DNA of 64,000 nucleotides, taken from Pseudomonas sp. N3-W (GTDB lineage Bacteria; Pseudomonadota; Gammaproteobacteria; Pseudomonadales; Pseudomonadaceae). The notes below the pieces were generated by a model. The model searched no databases. It was not told the origin of the DNA and was given only the letters and a program-made list of their open reading frames with translations. Shown here piece by piece: positions 51,252 through 60,691 of this stretch. Made by a program: the position numbers and the translations under genes. The stretch covers positions 1,980,001 to 2,044,000 of the forward strand of contig NZ_CP103965.1 of NCBI RefSeq assembly GCF_024970185.1, given 5' to 3'. Each line of letters opens with the position of its first letter. Position 1 is the first letter of the stretch.

Positions 51252-53522
51252 ATGTCCGATCAATTCGAAATCTTCCTCACTTGCCCCAAAGGCCTTGAAG
51301 GCCTGCTCATCGAGGAAGCCGTCGGGCTTGGCCTTGAAGAAGCCCGTGAGCACACCTCTGCCGTGCGCGGCATGGCCACCATGGAAACCGCTTACCGCCT
51401 GTGCCTGTGGTCGCGTCTGGCGAACCGGGTGCTGCTGGTACTCAAGCGCTTCCCGATGAAAGACGCCGAAGACCTGTACCACGGCGTGCTGGATATCGAG
51501 TGGCAAGACCACATGCTCAACGACGGCACCCTGGCCGTCGAATTCAGCGGGCATGGTTCGGGTATCGACAACACCCACTTCGGCGCCTTGAAGGTCAAGG
51601 ACGCCATCGTCGACAAACTGCGCACGCCGCAGGGTGATCGTCCGTCCATCGACAAGCTCAATCCGGACCTGCGCATTCACCTGCGCCTGGACCGTGGCGA
51701 AGCCATTCTGTCGCTCGACCTGTCCGGCCACAGCCTGCATCAGCGTGGCTATCGCTTGCAGCAGGGCGCGGCGCCGCTGAAGGAAAACCTCGCGGCAGCC
51801 ATCCTGATCCGTTCCGGCTGGCCACGTATTGCCGCCGAAGGCGGCGCGCTGGCTGACCCGATGTGCGGTGTCGGCACGTTCCTGGTCGAAGCGGCGATGA
51901 TTGCCGCCGACATGGCGCCGAACCTGCGTCGCGAACAGTGGGGCTTTACCGCCTGGCTGGGTCACGTCCCGGCGCTGTGGAAAAAACTGCACGAAGAAGC
52001 CACCGAGCGTGCTGCGGCCGGCCTGGCCAAGCCGCCGCTGTGGATTCGCGGTTACGAAGCCGATCCACGCCTGATTCAGCCCGGCCGCAACAACGTCGAA
52101 CGTGCCGGTCTGAGCGAATGGATCAAGATCTACCAGGGCGAAGTCGGTACGTTCGAGCCGCGTCCGGATCAGAACCAGAAAGGCCTGGTCATCTGCAACC
52201 CGCCATACGGCGAGCGTCTGGGTGATGAAGCAAGCCTGCTCTATCTCTACCAGAACCTCGGCGAGCGTCTGCGCCAGGCTTGCCTGAACTGGGAGGCGGC
52301 GGTCTTCACCGGCGCCCCGGATCTGGGCAAGCGCATGGGCATCCGCAGCCACAAACAGTATTCGTTCTGGAACGGCGCATTGCCGTGCAAGTTGTTGCTG
52401 ATCAAGGTCACACCGGATCAGTTCGTCACGGGCGAGCGCCGTACGCCGGAGCAACGTCAGGTCGAGCGTGAGCAGGCCGAAGTCGAAATCGCCGACAACG
52501 ACGTAGCGCCGGGCAAGTACGAGAAATACAACAAGAACGGCAACCCGATCAAACCGGCACCGGTGGTGATCGAACAGCCGCGCTTGAGCGAAGGCGGGCA
52601 GATGTTTGCCAACCGTCTGCAAAAGAACCTCAAGGCGCTGGGCAAGTGGGTCAAGCGTGAAGGCATTGACTGCTATCGCGTCTACGATGCCGACATGCCG
52701 GAATACTCGATGGCCATCGATCTCTATCAGGATTGGGTCCACGTTCAGGAATACGTCGCACCAAAATCCATTGATCCGGAAAAAGCCTCGGCACGGATGT
52801 TCGATGCCCTGGCTGCGATTCCCCAGGCACTGAACATCGACAAGAGCCGCGTGGTGGTCAAGCGCCGCGAACGTCAGAGCGGCACCAAGCAGTACGAGCG
52901 CCAGGCGGCCCAGGGCAAGTTCGTCGAGGTCAATGAAGGCGGCGTGAAGCTGCTGGTCAACCTCACCGACTACCTCGACACCGGTCTGTTCCTCGACCAC
53001 CGCCCGATGCGCATGCGCATTCAGAAAGAAGCGGCCGGCAAGCGCTTCCTCAATCTGTATTGCTACACCGCGACCGCCAGTGTTCATGCGGCCAAGGGCG
53101 GCGCGCGCAGCACTACCAGCGTCGACCTGTCGAAAACCTATCTGGACTGGGCGCGTCGCAACCTGTCGCTGAACGGCTTCTCCGACAAGAATCGCCTGGA
53201 GCAGGGTGACGTGATGGCCTGGCTCGACACTTGCCGTGACGAGTTCGACCTGATCTTCATCGACCCGCCGACCTTCTCCAACTCCAAGCGCATGGAAGGG
53301 ATTTTTGACGTGCAGCGTGATCAGGTGCAATTGATCGACCTGGCCATGGCGCGGCTGGCACCGGGTGGGGTGTTGTACTTCTCCAACAACTTCCGCAAGT
53401 TCGAGCTCGAAGAGAACCTCACCGTGCGTTATGCAGTCGAGGAAATCACCGCCCAGACCATCGACCCGGACTTTGCCCGTAACGGCAAGATCCACCGTGC
53501 CTGGAAAATCACAGCCCGCTGA
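51252..53522 (+). CDS. rlmL: 23S rRNA methyltransferase RlmKL (m2G2445 and m7G2069)
   Basis: 756 residues from ATG 51252 (MSDQFEIFLTCPKGLEGLLI); the open frame starts 36 bases earlier but has a poor site. The N-terminal half is the THUMP domain and the RlmL methyltransferase with ADPMCGVGTFLVEAAMIAAD and the catalytic NPPYGERL. The C-terminal half is the RlmK methyltransferase with DYLDTGLFLDHRPMR, FLNLYCYTATASVHAAKGG and IDPPTFSNSKRM. Two enzymes are fused in one gene, as in other gamma-proteobacteria. It is an rRNA modification enzyme of 50S assembly. Confidence 0.94.
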   Translation: MSDQFEIFLTCPKGLEGLLIEEAVGLGLEEAREHTSAVRGMATMETAYRLCLWSRLANRVLLVLKRFPMKDAEDLYHGVLDIEWQDHMLNDGTLAVEFSGHGSGIDNTHFGALKVKDAIVDKLRTPQGDRPSIDKLNPDLRIHLRLDRGEAILSLDLSGHSLHQRGYRLQQGAAPLKENLAAAILIRSGWPRIAAEGGALADPMCGVGTFLVEAAMIAADMAPNLRREQWGFTAWLGHVPALWKKLHEEATERAAAGLAKPPLWIRGYEADPRLIQPGRNNVERAGLSEWIKIYQGEVGTFEPRPDQNQKGLVICNPPYGERLGDEASLLYLYQNLGERLRQACLNWEAAVFTGAPDLGKRMGIRSHKQYSFWNGALPCKLLLIKVTPDQFVTGERRTPEQRQVEREQAEVEIADNDVAPGKYEKYNKNGNPIKPAPVVIEQPRLSEGGQMFANRLQKNLKALGKWVKREGIDCYRVYDADMPEYSMAIDLYQDWVHVQEYVAPKSIDPEKASARMFDALAAIPQALNIDKSRVVVKRRERQSGTKQYERQAAQGKFVEVNEGGVKLLVNLTDYLDTGLFLDHRPMRMRIQKEAAGKRFLNLYCYTATASVHAAKGGARSTTSVDLSKTYLDWARRNLSLNGFSDKNRLEQGDVMAWLDTCRDEFDLIFIDPPTFSNSKRMEGIFDVQRDQVQLIDLAMARLAPGGVLYFSNNFRKFELEENLTVRYAVEEITAQTIDPDFARNGKIHRAWKITAR

Positions 53523-53663
53523 TATCTGGCTGAACCGGATCCACAGGGCCTTGATTTTCAAAGGCTCGTGGATTTTCAGGGCTGGTCAAATTAATGGCTA
53601 ATAGCTATAACTCAACTCAAGGCAACAGGGCTGTCCCGGCACCTGGCGTTTTGAGTTGCATTT

Positions 53664-56054
53664 ATGTCGTTGCACGCCGTGCGCCCCAGGATCCTGGGCT
53701 TCATCAGCGAAGATGTTTCGGCCTGGCTGGTCGCGGCGCTGGTATTGCTCGCCGGTGGGGTGCTGACGGGGTTGCTGGCCTGGGCCACGCTGGATCTTTT
53801 TCAACATCAATTGCGGCAACGCTTCCAACTGCTTGCCAGTGAGCGTTACAGCCGTATCGAAGAACGCTTTGAAGATCAGGAGCAGCGCCTCGATGGCCTG
53901 CGCCGGTTCTTCGTCAATTCCGAGTCGGTGTCCCGTAGCGAATTTGACGGGTATGCCAAACCCCTTTTACGTCGCACCCAGGCCTATTCCTGGGCGCCGC
54001 GCGTTACCCGCGCCGAACGGCCGATCCTGGAACAGGCGGTACGCGACGAAGGCCTGAGCGGCTTCGGTTTTCGCGAGCTCAACGACGCCGGTGAGTTGGT
54101 GCCGGCAGCGGAGCGAGACCTCTATGTGCCGGTTCTCTATACACAGACCCAAAGTCACCTGCCCTCACCGCTAGGCTACGACCTGCTGGCCCAGCCACTG
54201 CGCCGGGCGACGATTGAGCGTGCTGATCGGTTGGGCAGCATGGCGGTGTCGCAGCCGCTGCATCTGGTCGGTATCGAGCCGTCCTACTCCCGTGGGGTAT
54301 TGCTGGTCGCACCGGTCCGGCGTCAGCAAACGCCGGACGCTGTCACGTTGGGGTATGTGATGGCGGTGGTCAGCATGCAACAACTGCTGGCAGACGGATT
54401 GCCGGAAGAAAGCCACGATTATCTGTCGGTGCGCATCCTCGACTTGTCCACTGAAGATCAGCATGAAGTGCTGTACGAATCGAGCAACCCGGCCGCGCCC
54501 AGCGAGCTGTCCTCGACGCGTCTGTTGCGCCTGGCTGACCACGATTACGAAGTGGACATGCTGCCCAGCGCCGTTTTCCTGCAAGCCAACCATTCTTCGG
54601 TCGGCAGCCTGGTGGTGTTGGGCGGCCTGCTCAGTCTGCTGCTCAGCGCCTTGCTGTATGTGTTGGTGAGCCAGCGTCAACGGGCGTTGAAAATGGTCGA
54701 GCAACGCACCCAGGAACTGCGCCAGCGTGAGCAAGAGTTGCGCGGCACCCACGGCCAGTTGCGTGGGGTATTGAACGCGGCGACTCAGGTGGCAATCATC
54801 GCCACCGATTTACGCGGTGTTATCAGCACCTTCAACGCCGGCGCCGAGCTAATGCTTGGTTACCCCGCTAATGAGGTAGTGGGCCACATGACCCTGGAAA
54901 ACCTGCACCTGCCCCGTGAACTGGAAACGCGCTCGGCCGAGTTGAGTGCGCGCTATGGCAAGTCGATCCCAACCTGTCAGGCCATGCTCGTCGAGGGCGG
55001 CGAAGAGGGCGGGCATGAAGCCCGGGAATGGACGCTGGTGCGCCAGGATGGCAGTCATCTGGCGGTGAACATGCTGGCAACGCCAGTGCTGGATGATCAG
55101 GGTTTGTGGGTCGGCCACCTGGCGATCTGCATCGATATCACCGAGCGCAAGCGGGTGTACGAAGCCCTGGCGGCGCGGGACGTGTTGCTGAAGAAACTCA
55201 GCGCTCATGTGCCGGGCGGTATCTACCAGTTCAAGATGGAGTTCGACGGGCGCTTCAGCGTGATTTACGCCAGCGACGGTATCCGCGAAATCTACGAGCT
55301 TGAGCCTGATGTGTTGTTGCTCAATGCCGAGGCGATCTTCAGTCGCATTCATGCCCTGGACTCGACGCGTGTCCGCGCCTCGATCCGCGACTCGGCGGAT
55401 ACGTTGAGTCCCTGGCGCGAAGAGTACCGCGTGCAATTGCCCCTGCGAGGTCTGCGCTGGGTGCGCGGCGAGGCGACGCCGGAAGAGCTGCCCGGCGGGG
55501 GCGTGCTCTGGCATGGCTACATCTCGGACATCTCTGACCTTAAGCGGGTAGAGGAAGAGTTACGGGCGCTGTCGGTGACCGACGCCCTGACCGGCATTCA
55601 CAACCGCCGTTATTTCCAGGAGCGGCTGACCAACGAAATGGCACGGGTCGAACGCGGTGGCGGTGAGTTGTCGGTGATCATGCTGGACATCGACCACTTC
55701 AAGCGCATCAATGACCAGCACGGCCATGCGGTGGGTGATCGGGTGTTGCAGGCGGTGTGCGAGCGGATAGGCCATCGTTTACGGCGCACGGATGTGTTCT
55801 GCCGTCTGGGTGGCGAGGAGTTCATGGTGTTGTGCCCGGACATCAACGTCCAGCACGCGCACATCCTGGCGGTGGAGCTGTGGCAGGGGTTGCGCTGCTC
55901 ACCGTTCAATGAGGTCGGAACGGTGACCGCCAGTTTCGGTGTCGCCAGCTGGCGGGTGGGCGAGGGCGCGGATGCGTTGTTGCTGCGGGCTGACTCGGGC
56001 GTGTATGCGGCGAAGCAGGCGGGGCGGGATCGGGTTGAGGCGCCGGTGAATTGA
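53664..56054 (+). CDS. CHASE-PAS-GGDEF diguanylate cyclase
   Basis: 796 residues. A first membrane helix at about 22-43 and a second at about 310-333 (VGSLVVLGGLLSLLLSALLY) flank a periplasmic CHASE domain. Two PAS-type domains follow (about 365-490 and 495-625), then a GGDEF domain (about 635-796): VTDALTGIHNRRYF, MLDIDHFKRINDQHGHAVGD and CRLGGEEF near residue 716. The allosteric inhibitory site RRTD lies five residues before it. It should be an active c-di-GMP synthase that senses an external ligand. No EAL domain is present. Confidence 0.9.
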   Translation: MSLHAVRPRILGFISEDVSAWLVAALVLLAGGVLTGLLAWATLDLFQHQLRQRFQLLASERYSRIEERFEDQEQRLDGLRRFFVNSESVSRSEFDGYAKPLLRRTQAYSWAPRVTRAERPILEQAVRDEGLSGFGFRELNDAGELVPAAERDLYVPVLYTQTQSHLPSPLGYDLLAQPLRRATIERADRLGSMAVSQPLHLVGIEPSYSRGVLLVAPVRRQQTPDAVTLGYVMAVVSMQQLLADGLPEESHDYLSVRILDLSTEDQHEVLYESSNPAAPSELSSTRLLRLADHDYEVDMLPSAVFLQANHSSVGSLVVLGGLLSLLLSALLYVLVSQRQRALKMVEQRTQELRQREQELRGTHGQLRGVLNAATQVAIIATDLRGVISTFNAGAELMLGYPANEVVGHMTLENLHLPRELETRSAELSARYGKSIPTCQAMLVEGGEEGGHEAREWTLVRQDGSHLAVNMLATPVLDDQGLWVGHLAICIDITERKRVYEALAARDVLLKKLSAHVPGGIYQFKMEFDGRFSVIYASDGIREIYELEPDVLLLNAEAIFSRIHALDSTRVRASIRDSADTLSPWREEYRVQLPLRGLRWVRGEATPEELPGGGVLWHGYISDISDLKRVEEELRALSVTDALTGIHNRRYFQERLTNEMARVERGGGELSVIMLDIDHFKRINDQHGHAVGDRVLQAVCERIGHRLRRTDVFCRLGGEEFMVLCPDINVQHAHILAVELWQGLRCSPFNEVGTVTASFGVASWRVGEGADALLLRADSGVYAAKQAGRDRVEAPVN

Positions 56055-56071
56055 GCGGTTATATGCCAACC

Positions 56072-56160
56072 CTGTGGGAGCGAGCCTGCTCGCGATTGCG
56101 GTCTATCGTCACATTGATGTCGCATGTGCCGCCGTCATCGCGAGCAAGCTCGCTCCCAGA
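56072..56160. repeat. REP pair between the diguanylate cyclase gene and dacB
   Basis: GTGGGAGCGAGCCTGCTCGC and GCGAGCAAGCTCGCTCCCA lie about 45 bp apart as an inverted pair. Confidence 0.88.
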
Positions 56161-56189
56161 TGTTGATCTCCAGTGCCTGGATGATCGGG

Positions 56190-57650
56190 TTACAACACCG
56201 AAGGCTCAGCCGCCAGTCTCGGCTGGCGATACAGGTCCAGCATCACCTGATCCAGCACCGAGGACGCGCCAAACGGGGCCTTGTCGTTGATGATCGCCAC
56301 CACCACCCAGGTGTTGCCATTGATATCGCGGCTGAAGCCTGAGATGGCGCGCACGGTGTTCAGGGTGCCGGTCTTGACGTGGGCTTCGCCCTGCATCGCG
56401 GTGCGTTTCAGGCGTTTGCGCATGGTACCGTCGGTGCCGGCAATCGGCAGCGAACTGATGTACTCGGCGGCATAAGGGCTACGCCAGGCGGCTTGCAGCA
56501 TCGCGGCCATTTCCCGGGCGCTGACACGTTCGGCGCGGGACAGGCCGGAGCCGTTCTCCATCACCAGATGCGGCGCGGTGATGCCTTTTTTCGCCAGCCA
56601 CTGACGCACGACGCGCTGAGCCGCCTTGGCGTCGTCACCGTCGGCCTCATTGCGGTATTTCTGGCCCAGGCTCAGGAACAGTTGCTGAGCCATGGTGTTG
56701 TTACTGTATTTGTTGATGTCGCGGATGATCTCCGCCAGATCCGGCGAGTAGGCCCGGGCCAGCACCTTGGCGCTGGACGGCGTCGGCGCCAGGCGGTCCT
56801 TGCCTTGAATGCTGCCGCCCAGCTCCTTCCAGATGGCCCGTACGGCGCCTGCGGTGTAGGTCGCATGGTCGAGTAGCGAAAGGTAGGTCTGGGAGCTGCA
56901 ACCGTCGCCCAGCTGACCGCCCACGGTCACCGTCACGCTGCCGTCGGCCTGGGTCACCGGGTTGTAACGCACATCACCGGCACACTGTTTGGAGTTGACG
57001 GCTTTGACCTGGTTTTCGATGTGAATGCTGGCAATCGGTGGCTCCACCGAAATCAACACCCGGCCCGAATCGTTGCGAGCGACAAAGCGCAGGGCCTTGA
57101 GGTTGACCATCAGAGAGTCGGGCTTGACCAGGAACGGCTTGTTCTCGTCGTTGCCGTCGTCGTTGAACTCGGGCAATTGCGGTTGCACGAAGAAACTGCG
57201 GTCCAGCACCAGATCGCCAGTCACCTGAGTCACGCCGTTGGCGCGCAGGTCGCGCATCAGCAGCCAGAGTTTTTCCATGTTCAGCTTCGGATCACCGCCA
57301 CCCTTGAGGTAGAGGTTGCCGTTGAGGATGCCGCCACTCAGGGTGCCGTCGGTGTAGAACTCGGTTTTCCACTGGTGATTGGGGCCGAGCATCTCCAGGG
57401 CCGCATAAGTGGTGACCAGCTTCATGGTCGAGGCCGGATTGACTGAAACGTCGGCGTTGAAGATGGTCGGTGTGCCTGGGCCGTTGAGCGGAACCATCAC
57501 CAGGGACAGGGCGTTGTCCTGCAACTTGCTGGCCTTGAGGGCTTTTTCAACGTTGGGCGACAGCGAAGTATTGATCGTGGCGGCAGTAACAGGGAGGGCC
57601 AGGGGAAGAAGAAAACCGGCCAGCAGCAAGGGACGCAAAGATTTGATCAT
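56190..57650 (-). CDS. dacB: D-alanyl-D-alanine carboxypeptidase / endopeptidase (PBP4)
   Basis: 486 residues from ATG 57650 (MIKSLRPLLLAGFLLPLALP), a clear signal peptide ending PVTAA. It trims and cleaves cross-links in peptidoglycan in the periplasm. The penicillin-binding motifs are complete: NPASTMKLV (SxxK near residue 73), KYSNNTMAQ (SxN near 316) and HVKTGTLN (KTG near 426). Length and the insertion between the first two motifs fit the class-C PBP4 family. It is a single gene. Confidence 0.93.
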   Translation of the reverse strand: MIKSLRPLLLAGFLLPLALPVTAATINTSLSPNVEKALKASKLQDNALSLVMVPLNGPGTPTIFNADVSVNPASTMKLVTTYAALEMLGPNHQWKTEFYTDGTLSGGILNGNLYLKGGGDPKLNMEKLWLLMRDLRANGVTQVTGDLVLDRSFFVQPQLPEFNDDGNDENKPFLVKPDSLMVNLKALRFVARNDSGRVLISVEPPIASIHIENQVKAVNSKQCAGDVRYNPVTQADGSVTVTVGGQLGDGCSSQTYLSLLDHATYTAGAVRAIWKELGGSIQGKDRLAPTPSSAKVLARAYSPDLAEIIRDINKYSNNTMAQQLFLSLGQKYRNEADGDDAKAAQRVVRQWLAKKGITAPHLVMENGSGLSRAERVSAREMAAMLQAAWRSPYAAEYISSLPIAGTDGTMRKRLKRTAMQGEAHVKTGTLNTVRAISGFSRDINGNTWVVVAIINDKAPFGASSVLDQVMLDLYRQPRLAAEPSVL

Positions 57651-57884
57651 ATGAAGTGAAACCCTACAGTCGAGGGGAATAAAGACGAGGGCATGAAGAT
57701 AAAATCCCTCAGTGGTCATGAAAGTGTCGGCATTATGCCCCAAGGTATAGCCGCTTGTGCCGTGCCCTGAGTGTCTAATCCGCTATTTTTTTACCGGCGG
57801 TAGGCTCGCGGCGACCGCAAGACGGGCAATTGGCGGCTTAAACTGCTAAAGTGCCGCCCGTTATTACTTATGAGGATTGTTCCA

Positions 57885-58229
57885 ATGGCGACTAACCGTT
57901 CCCAGCGTCTGCGCAAAAAACTGTGCGTCGATGAATTTCAAGAGCTGGGTTTCGAACTGAACCTGGATTTCAAAGAAGATTTGGCTGATGAAGCCATTGA
58001 TGCTTTCCTCGACGCGTTCCTGAAAGAAGCCATGGAAGCCAACGGTCTGGGCTACGTGGGCGGCGATGACTTCGGTCTGGTTTGCCTGCAGAAGCGTGGC
58101 TCGGTGTCCGAAGAGCAGCGCGCTGCTGTTGAAGCCTGGCTCAAAGGCCGCAGCGAACTGACCGAAGCAACCGTCAGCCCGCTGCTGGACGTCTGGTACC
58201 CGGAAAAGCCGATCAATCCGGTAGCTTGA
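57885..58229 (+). CDS. yggL: YggL-family protein (DUF469)
   Basis: 114 residues from ATG 57885 (MATNRSQRLRKKLCVDEFQE). The family signature EFQELGFELNL, and the later WLKGRSELTEATVSPLLDVW, fit YggL, which has been linked to the 50S ribosomal subunit in E. coli. A good site is present (GAGGA about ten bases upstream). It is cytoplasmic and followed by a terminator. Confidence 0.9.
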   Translation: MATNRSQRLRKKLCVDEFQELGFELNLDFKEDLADEAIDAFLDAFLKEAMEANGLGYVGGDDFGLVCLQKRGSVSEEQRAAVEAWLKGRSELTEATVSPLLDVWYPEKPINPVA

Positions 58230-58246
58230 TGTTTCTGTTCTGAAAA

Positions 58247-58276
58247 AACGGCGGCCCAAGGGTCGCCGTTTTTTTG
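58247..58276. terminator. terminator between yggL and the BenE gene
   Basis: AACGGCGGCCC and GGGTCGCCGTT form a near-perfect 11-bp stem with a small loop, flanked by A-runs and a T-run, so it can serve both converging genes. Confidence 0.9.
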
Positions 58277-58292
58277 TGTGGATCTTTCGCTT

Positions 58293-59483
58293 TCAGGCCT
58301 TGCGCCAGTTCAGGATCAGCAGCGTCAAAACCCCTGCCACAATCCCCCAGAACGCCGAACCGATGGAAGACAGCGTCAGCCCCGATGCCGTGACCATAAA
58401 GGTGACCAGCGCCGCTTCACGTTCCTTGACCTCACTCATGGCAATGCTCAAGCCATTGATGATCGAGCCGAACAGCGCCAGCGCCGCGATCGACAGCACC
58501 AGTTCTTTGGGCAGCGCGGCAAACAGCGCCGCCAGCGTCGCGCCGAACACACCGGCAATCCCGTAGAAAATCCCGCACCAGACCGCTGCCGTGTAACGCT
58601 TGTTGCGATCTTCGTGGGCGTGCGGCCCGGTGCAGATCGCTGCGCTGATGGCCGCCAGGTTGATCCCGTGGGAGCCGAACGGCGCCAGCAACAGCGAGGC
58701 GATGCCGGTGGTGGTGATCAGTGGTGAAGCTGGCACGTTATAGCCATCGGCACGCAGCACGGCGATGCCGGGCATGTTCTGTGAGGTCATTGCCACCACG
58801 AACAGCGGAATGCCGATGCTGATGGTCGCGGCCAGGGAGAAATGCGGCGTGGTCCAGATCGGTGTCGCCAGTTCCAGATGAAAACCGCTGAAGTCCAGCA
58901 GCCCCATCGACCCCGACAGCGCGGTGCCGATCAACAGCGCAGCCAGCACGGCGTAGCGGGGCGACAGACGCTTGACCAGCAGATACGTGAAGAACATCCC
59001 CAGCACCAGCGCAGTGCGATGCTGCGCCGCGACGAAGATCTCGCTGCCGATCTTGAACAGAATCCCCGCCAGCAATGCAGCAGCCAATGATGCCGGGATC
59101 TTTTTCACCAGGCGCTCGAAGCTGCCGGTCAGGCCACAGATCGTTACCAGCACCGCACAGGTGATGTAGGCGCCGATGGCTTCGCCGTAGCTCACACCGC
59201 CAAGACTGGTGATCAGCAACGCCGCACCCGGCGTTGACCAGGCGATGGTGATCGGCGTGCGGTAACGCAGCGACAGGCCAATCGAACACACCGCCATGCC
59301 GATGGAGATCGCCCAGATCCACGACGAAATCTGCCCGCTGCTCAGGCCCGCCGCTTGCCCGGCCTGGAACATCAGGACCAGTGAGCTGGTATAGCCGGTC
59401 ATCATCGCAATAAAACCGGCGACGATGGCGGAGGGGGACGTGTCGGCCAATGGTCGGAGCTGCGTATGCGTGGCGTCGTTCAT
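58293..59483 (-). CDS. BenE-family benzoate/H+ symporter-like transporter
   Basis: 396 residues from ATG 59483 (MNDATHTQLRPLADTSPSAI); the frame upstream runs into a REP element and is not native. About eleven or twelve membrane helices. Family features of BenE are AIVAGFIAMMTGYTSSLVLM, TIAWSTPGAALLITS and ASPLITTTGIASLLLAPFGS. BenE takes up benzoate with protons in Acinetobacter; here no benzoate-degradation gene is nearby, so the substrate is uncertain. It is divergent from a GntR gene of the purine cluster, and could serve there. Confidence 0.88.
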   Translation of the reverse strand: MNDATHTQLRPLADTSPSAIVAGFIAMMTGYTSSLVLMFQAGQAAGLSSGQISSWIWAISIGMAVCSIGLSLRYRTPITIAWSTPGAALLITSLGGVSYGEAIGAYITCAVLVTICGLTGSFERLVKKIPASLAAALLAGILFKIGSEIFVAAQHRTALVLGMFFTYLLVKRLSPRYAVLAALLIGTALSGSMGLLDFSGFHLELATPIWTTPHFSLAATISIGIPLFVVAMTSQNMPGIAVLRADGYNVPASPLITTTGIASLLLAPFGSHGINLAAISAAICTGPHAHEDRNKRYTAAVWCGIFYGIAGVFGATLAALFAALPKELVLSIAALALFGSIINGLSIAMSEVKEREAALVTFMVTASGLTLSSIGSAFWGIVAGVLTLLILNWRKA

Positions 59484-59534
59484 GACGGGGGGTGTTCCTT
59501 GTTCTGAAAAAGATGTCCGAAATGCCGCTGAACC

Positions 59535-59626
59535 CTGTGGGAGCGAGCTTGCTCGCGATAGCGGTTTATCAGTCACACAAATGTCGGATGTGCTGCCGTC
59601 ATCGCGAGCAAGCTCGTCCCCACAGG
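59535..59626. repeat. REP pair in the BenE-GntR intergenic region
   Basis: GTGGGAGCGAGCTTGCTCGC and the inverted ATCGCGAGCAAGCTCGTCCC about 45 bp apart. It lies in the 358-bp space between the divergent genes, which also holds the operator candidate at 59738. Confidence 0.85.
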
Positions 59627-59737
59627 AGAATTGTGTTCAGGCGGCGGATTACGGGTTCAAGCCTAAACTCAAATGTAACGGACCGTTGCAATACAGCCGG
59701 GGCAACAAACAGCCATACAGTCGTGTTGCCACCCTCC

Positions 59738-59749
59738 ATTGTGTACAAT
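59738..59749. promoter_or_regulatory. palindromic operator candidate before the GntR gene
   Basis: ATTGTGTACAAT: two 5-bp arms, ATTGT and ACAAT, around GT. It lies 93 bp upstream of the GntR start and fits the FadR-subfamily GntR pattern, similar in form to the sites before the methylcitrate GntR gene. Confidence 0.5.
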
Positions 59750-59841
59750 CACCGTGTTATTTACGCGATACTTGCCAGCGACCCACTGTGCCGTATTACA
59801 GTCACGGTCAATTCGCCGCAGTTCTCCCGACTCGAGTGCCC

Positions 59842-60606
59842 ATGAACGAACAGTTGCAGCCCCTCAAGAAACAACCGCGAGCAGGCAAAGCCGGCCGCAG
59901 CGGTACCCAGGACGATATTGTCTACGCGCATATCTTCGAGGCGATCCTCGAACAGCGTCTGGCGCCCGGTACCAAGTTGAGCGAAGAAGCACTGGGGGAG
60001 ATTTTCGGGGTCAGTCGCACCATCATTCGCCGTGCGCTGTCGCGTCTGGCCCATGAAGGCGTGGTGCTGTTGCGTCCCAACCGTGGCGCCGTGGTTGCCA
60101 GCCCGAGCGTCGAAGAGGCCCGTCAGGTGTTCCTGGCGCGGCGTCTGGTGGAGCGGGCGATTACGGAACTCGCGGTCGAACACGCCACCGCCGAGCAGAT
60201 CGCCGAATTGCGCCAGATGGTCAACGACGAGCGCGACAGCTTCTCCCGTGGCGATCGCGGTGCCGGCATCCGTCTGTCGGGAGAATTCCACCTGAAACTG
60301 GCCGAAGCGGCGAAGAATGCCCCGCTGATCAGCTTCCAGCGCAGCCTGGTGTCGCAGACTTCGCTGATCATCGCCCAGTACGAAAGCGGCAACCGTTCGC
60401 ACTGTTCATACGATGAACACACCCAGTTGATCGATGCGATCGAGGCGCGGGACGGTGAGTTGGCGGTCAACCTGATGATGCATCACATGGATCACATCGA
60501 CAGCAAACTCAACCTCGACGAAGAAAGCGCGTCGGATGATTTGCATGCGGTGTTCTCGCACTTGTTGCAGACCAGGAAGCCGGGGCGGTCGACCGCCAAG
60601 CTTTAA
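59842..60606 (+). CDS. GntR-family (FCD) regulator, probable purine-catabolism regulator
   Basis: 254 residues from ATG 59842 (MNEQLQPLKKQPRAGKAGRS); the longer frame upstream covers a REP element and is not native. The N-terminal winged helix-turn-helix reads LAPGTKLSEEALGEIFGVSR, followed by an FCD domain with EFHLKLAEAAKNAP and YDEHTQLIDAIEARDGE, which carry metal ligands. It stands between the BenE-like transporter and the guaD-xdhC-xdhB genes, so it probably controls one or both in response to a purine; this is inference. Confidence 0.85.
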   Translation: MNEQLQPLKKQPRAGKAGRSGTQDDIVYAHIFEAILEQRLAPGTKLSEEALGEIFGVSRTIIRRALSRLAHEGVVLLRPNRGAVVASPSVEEARQVFLARRLVERAITELAVEHATAEQIAELRQMVNDERDSFSRGDRGAGIRLSGEFHLKLAEAAKNAPLISFQRSLVSQTSLIIAQYESGNRSHCSYDEHTQLIDAIEARDGELAVNLMMHHMDHIDSKLNLDEESASDDLHAVFSHLLQTRKPGRSTAKL

Positions 60607-60635
60607 GTAAAACCGAAGGCGGCCTGACAGGCGAT

Positions 60636-60677
60636 AAAAAAATCCCCCGCAACCATCGATTGCGGGGGATTTTTTTA
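60636..60677. terminator. bidirectional terminator between the GntR gene and guaD
   Basis: AATCCCCCGCAA (60641-60652) and TTGCGGGGGATT (60660-60671) form a perfect 12-bp stem with a 7-base loop, flanked by A- and T-runs. Confidence 0.94.
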
Positions 60678-60691
60678 TGTGCTGAGAAACC

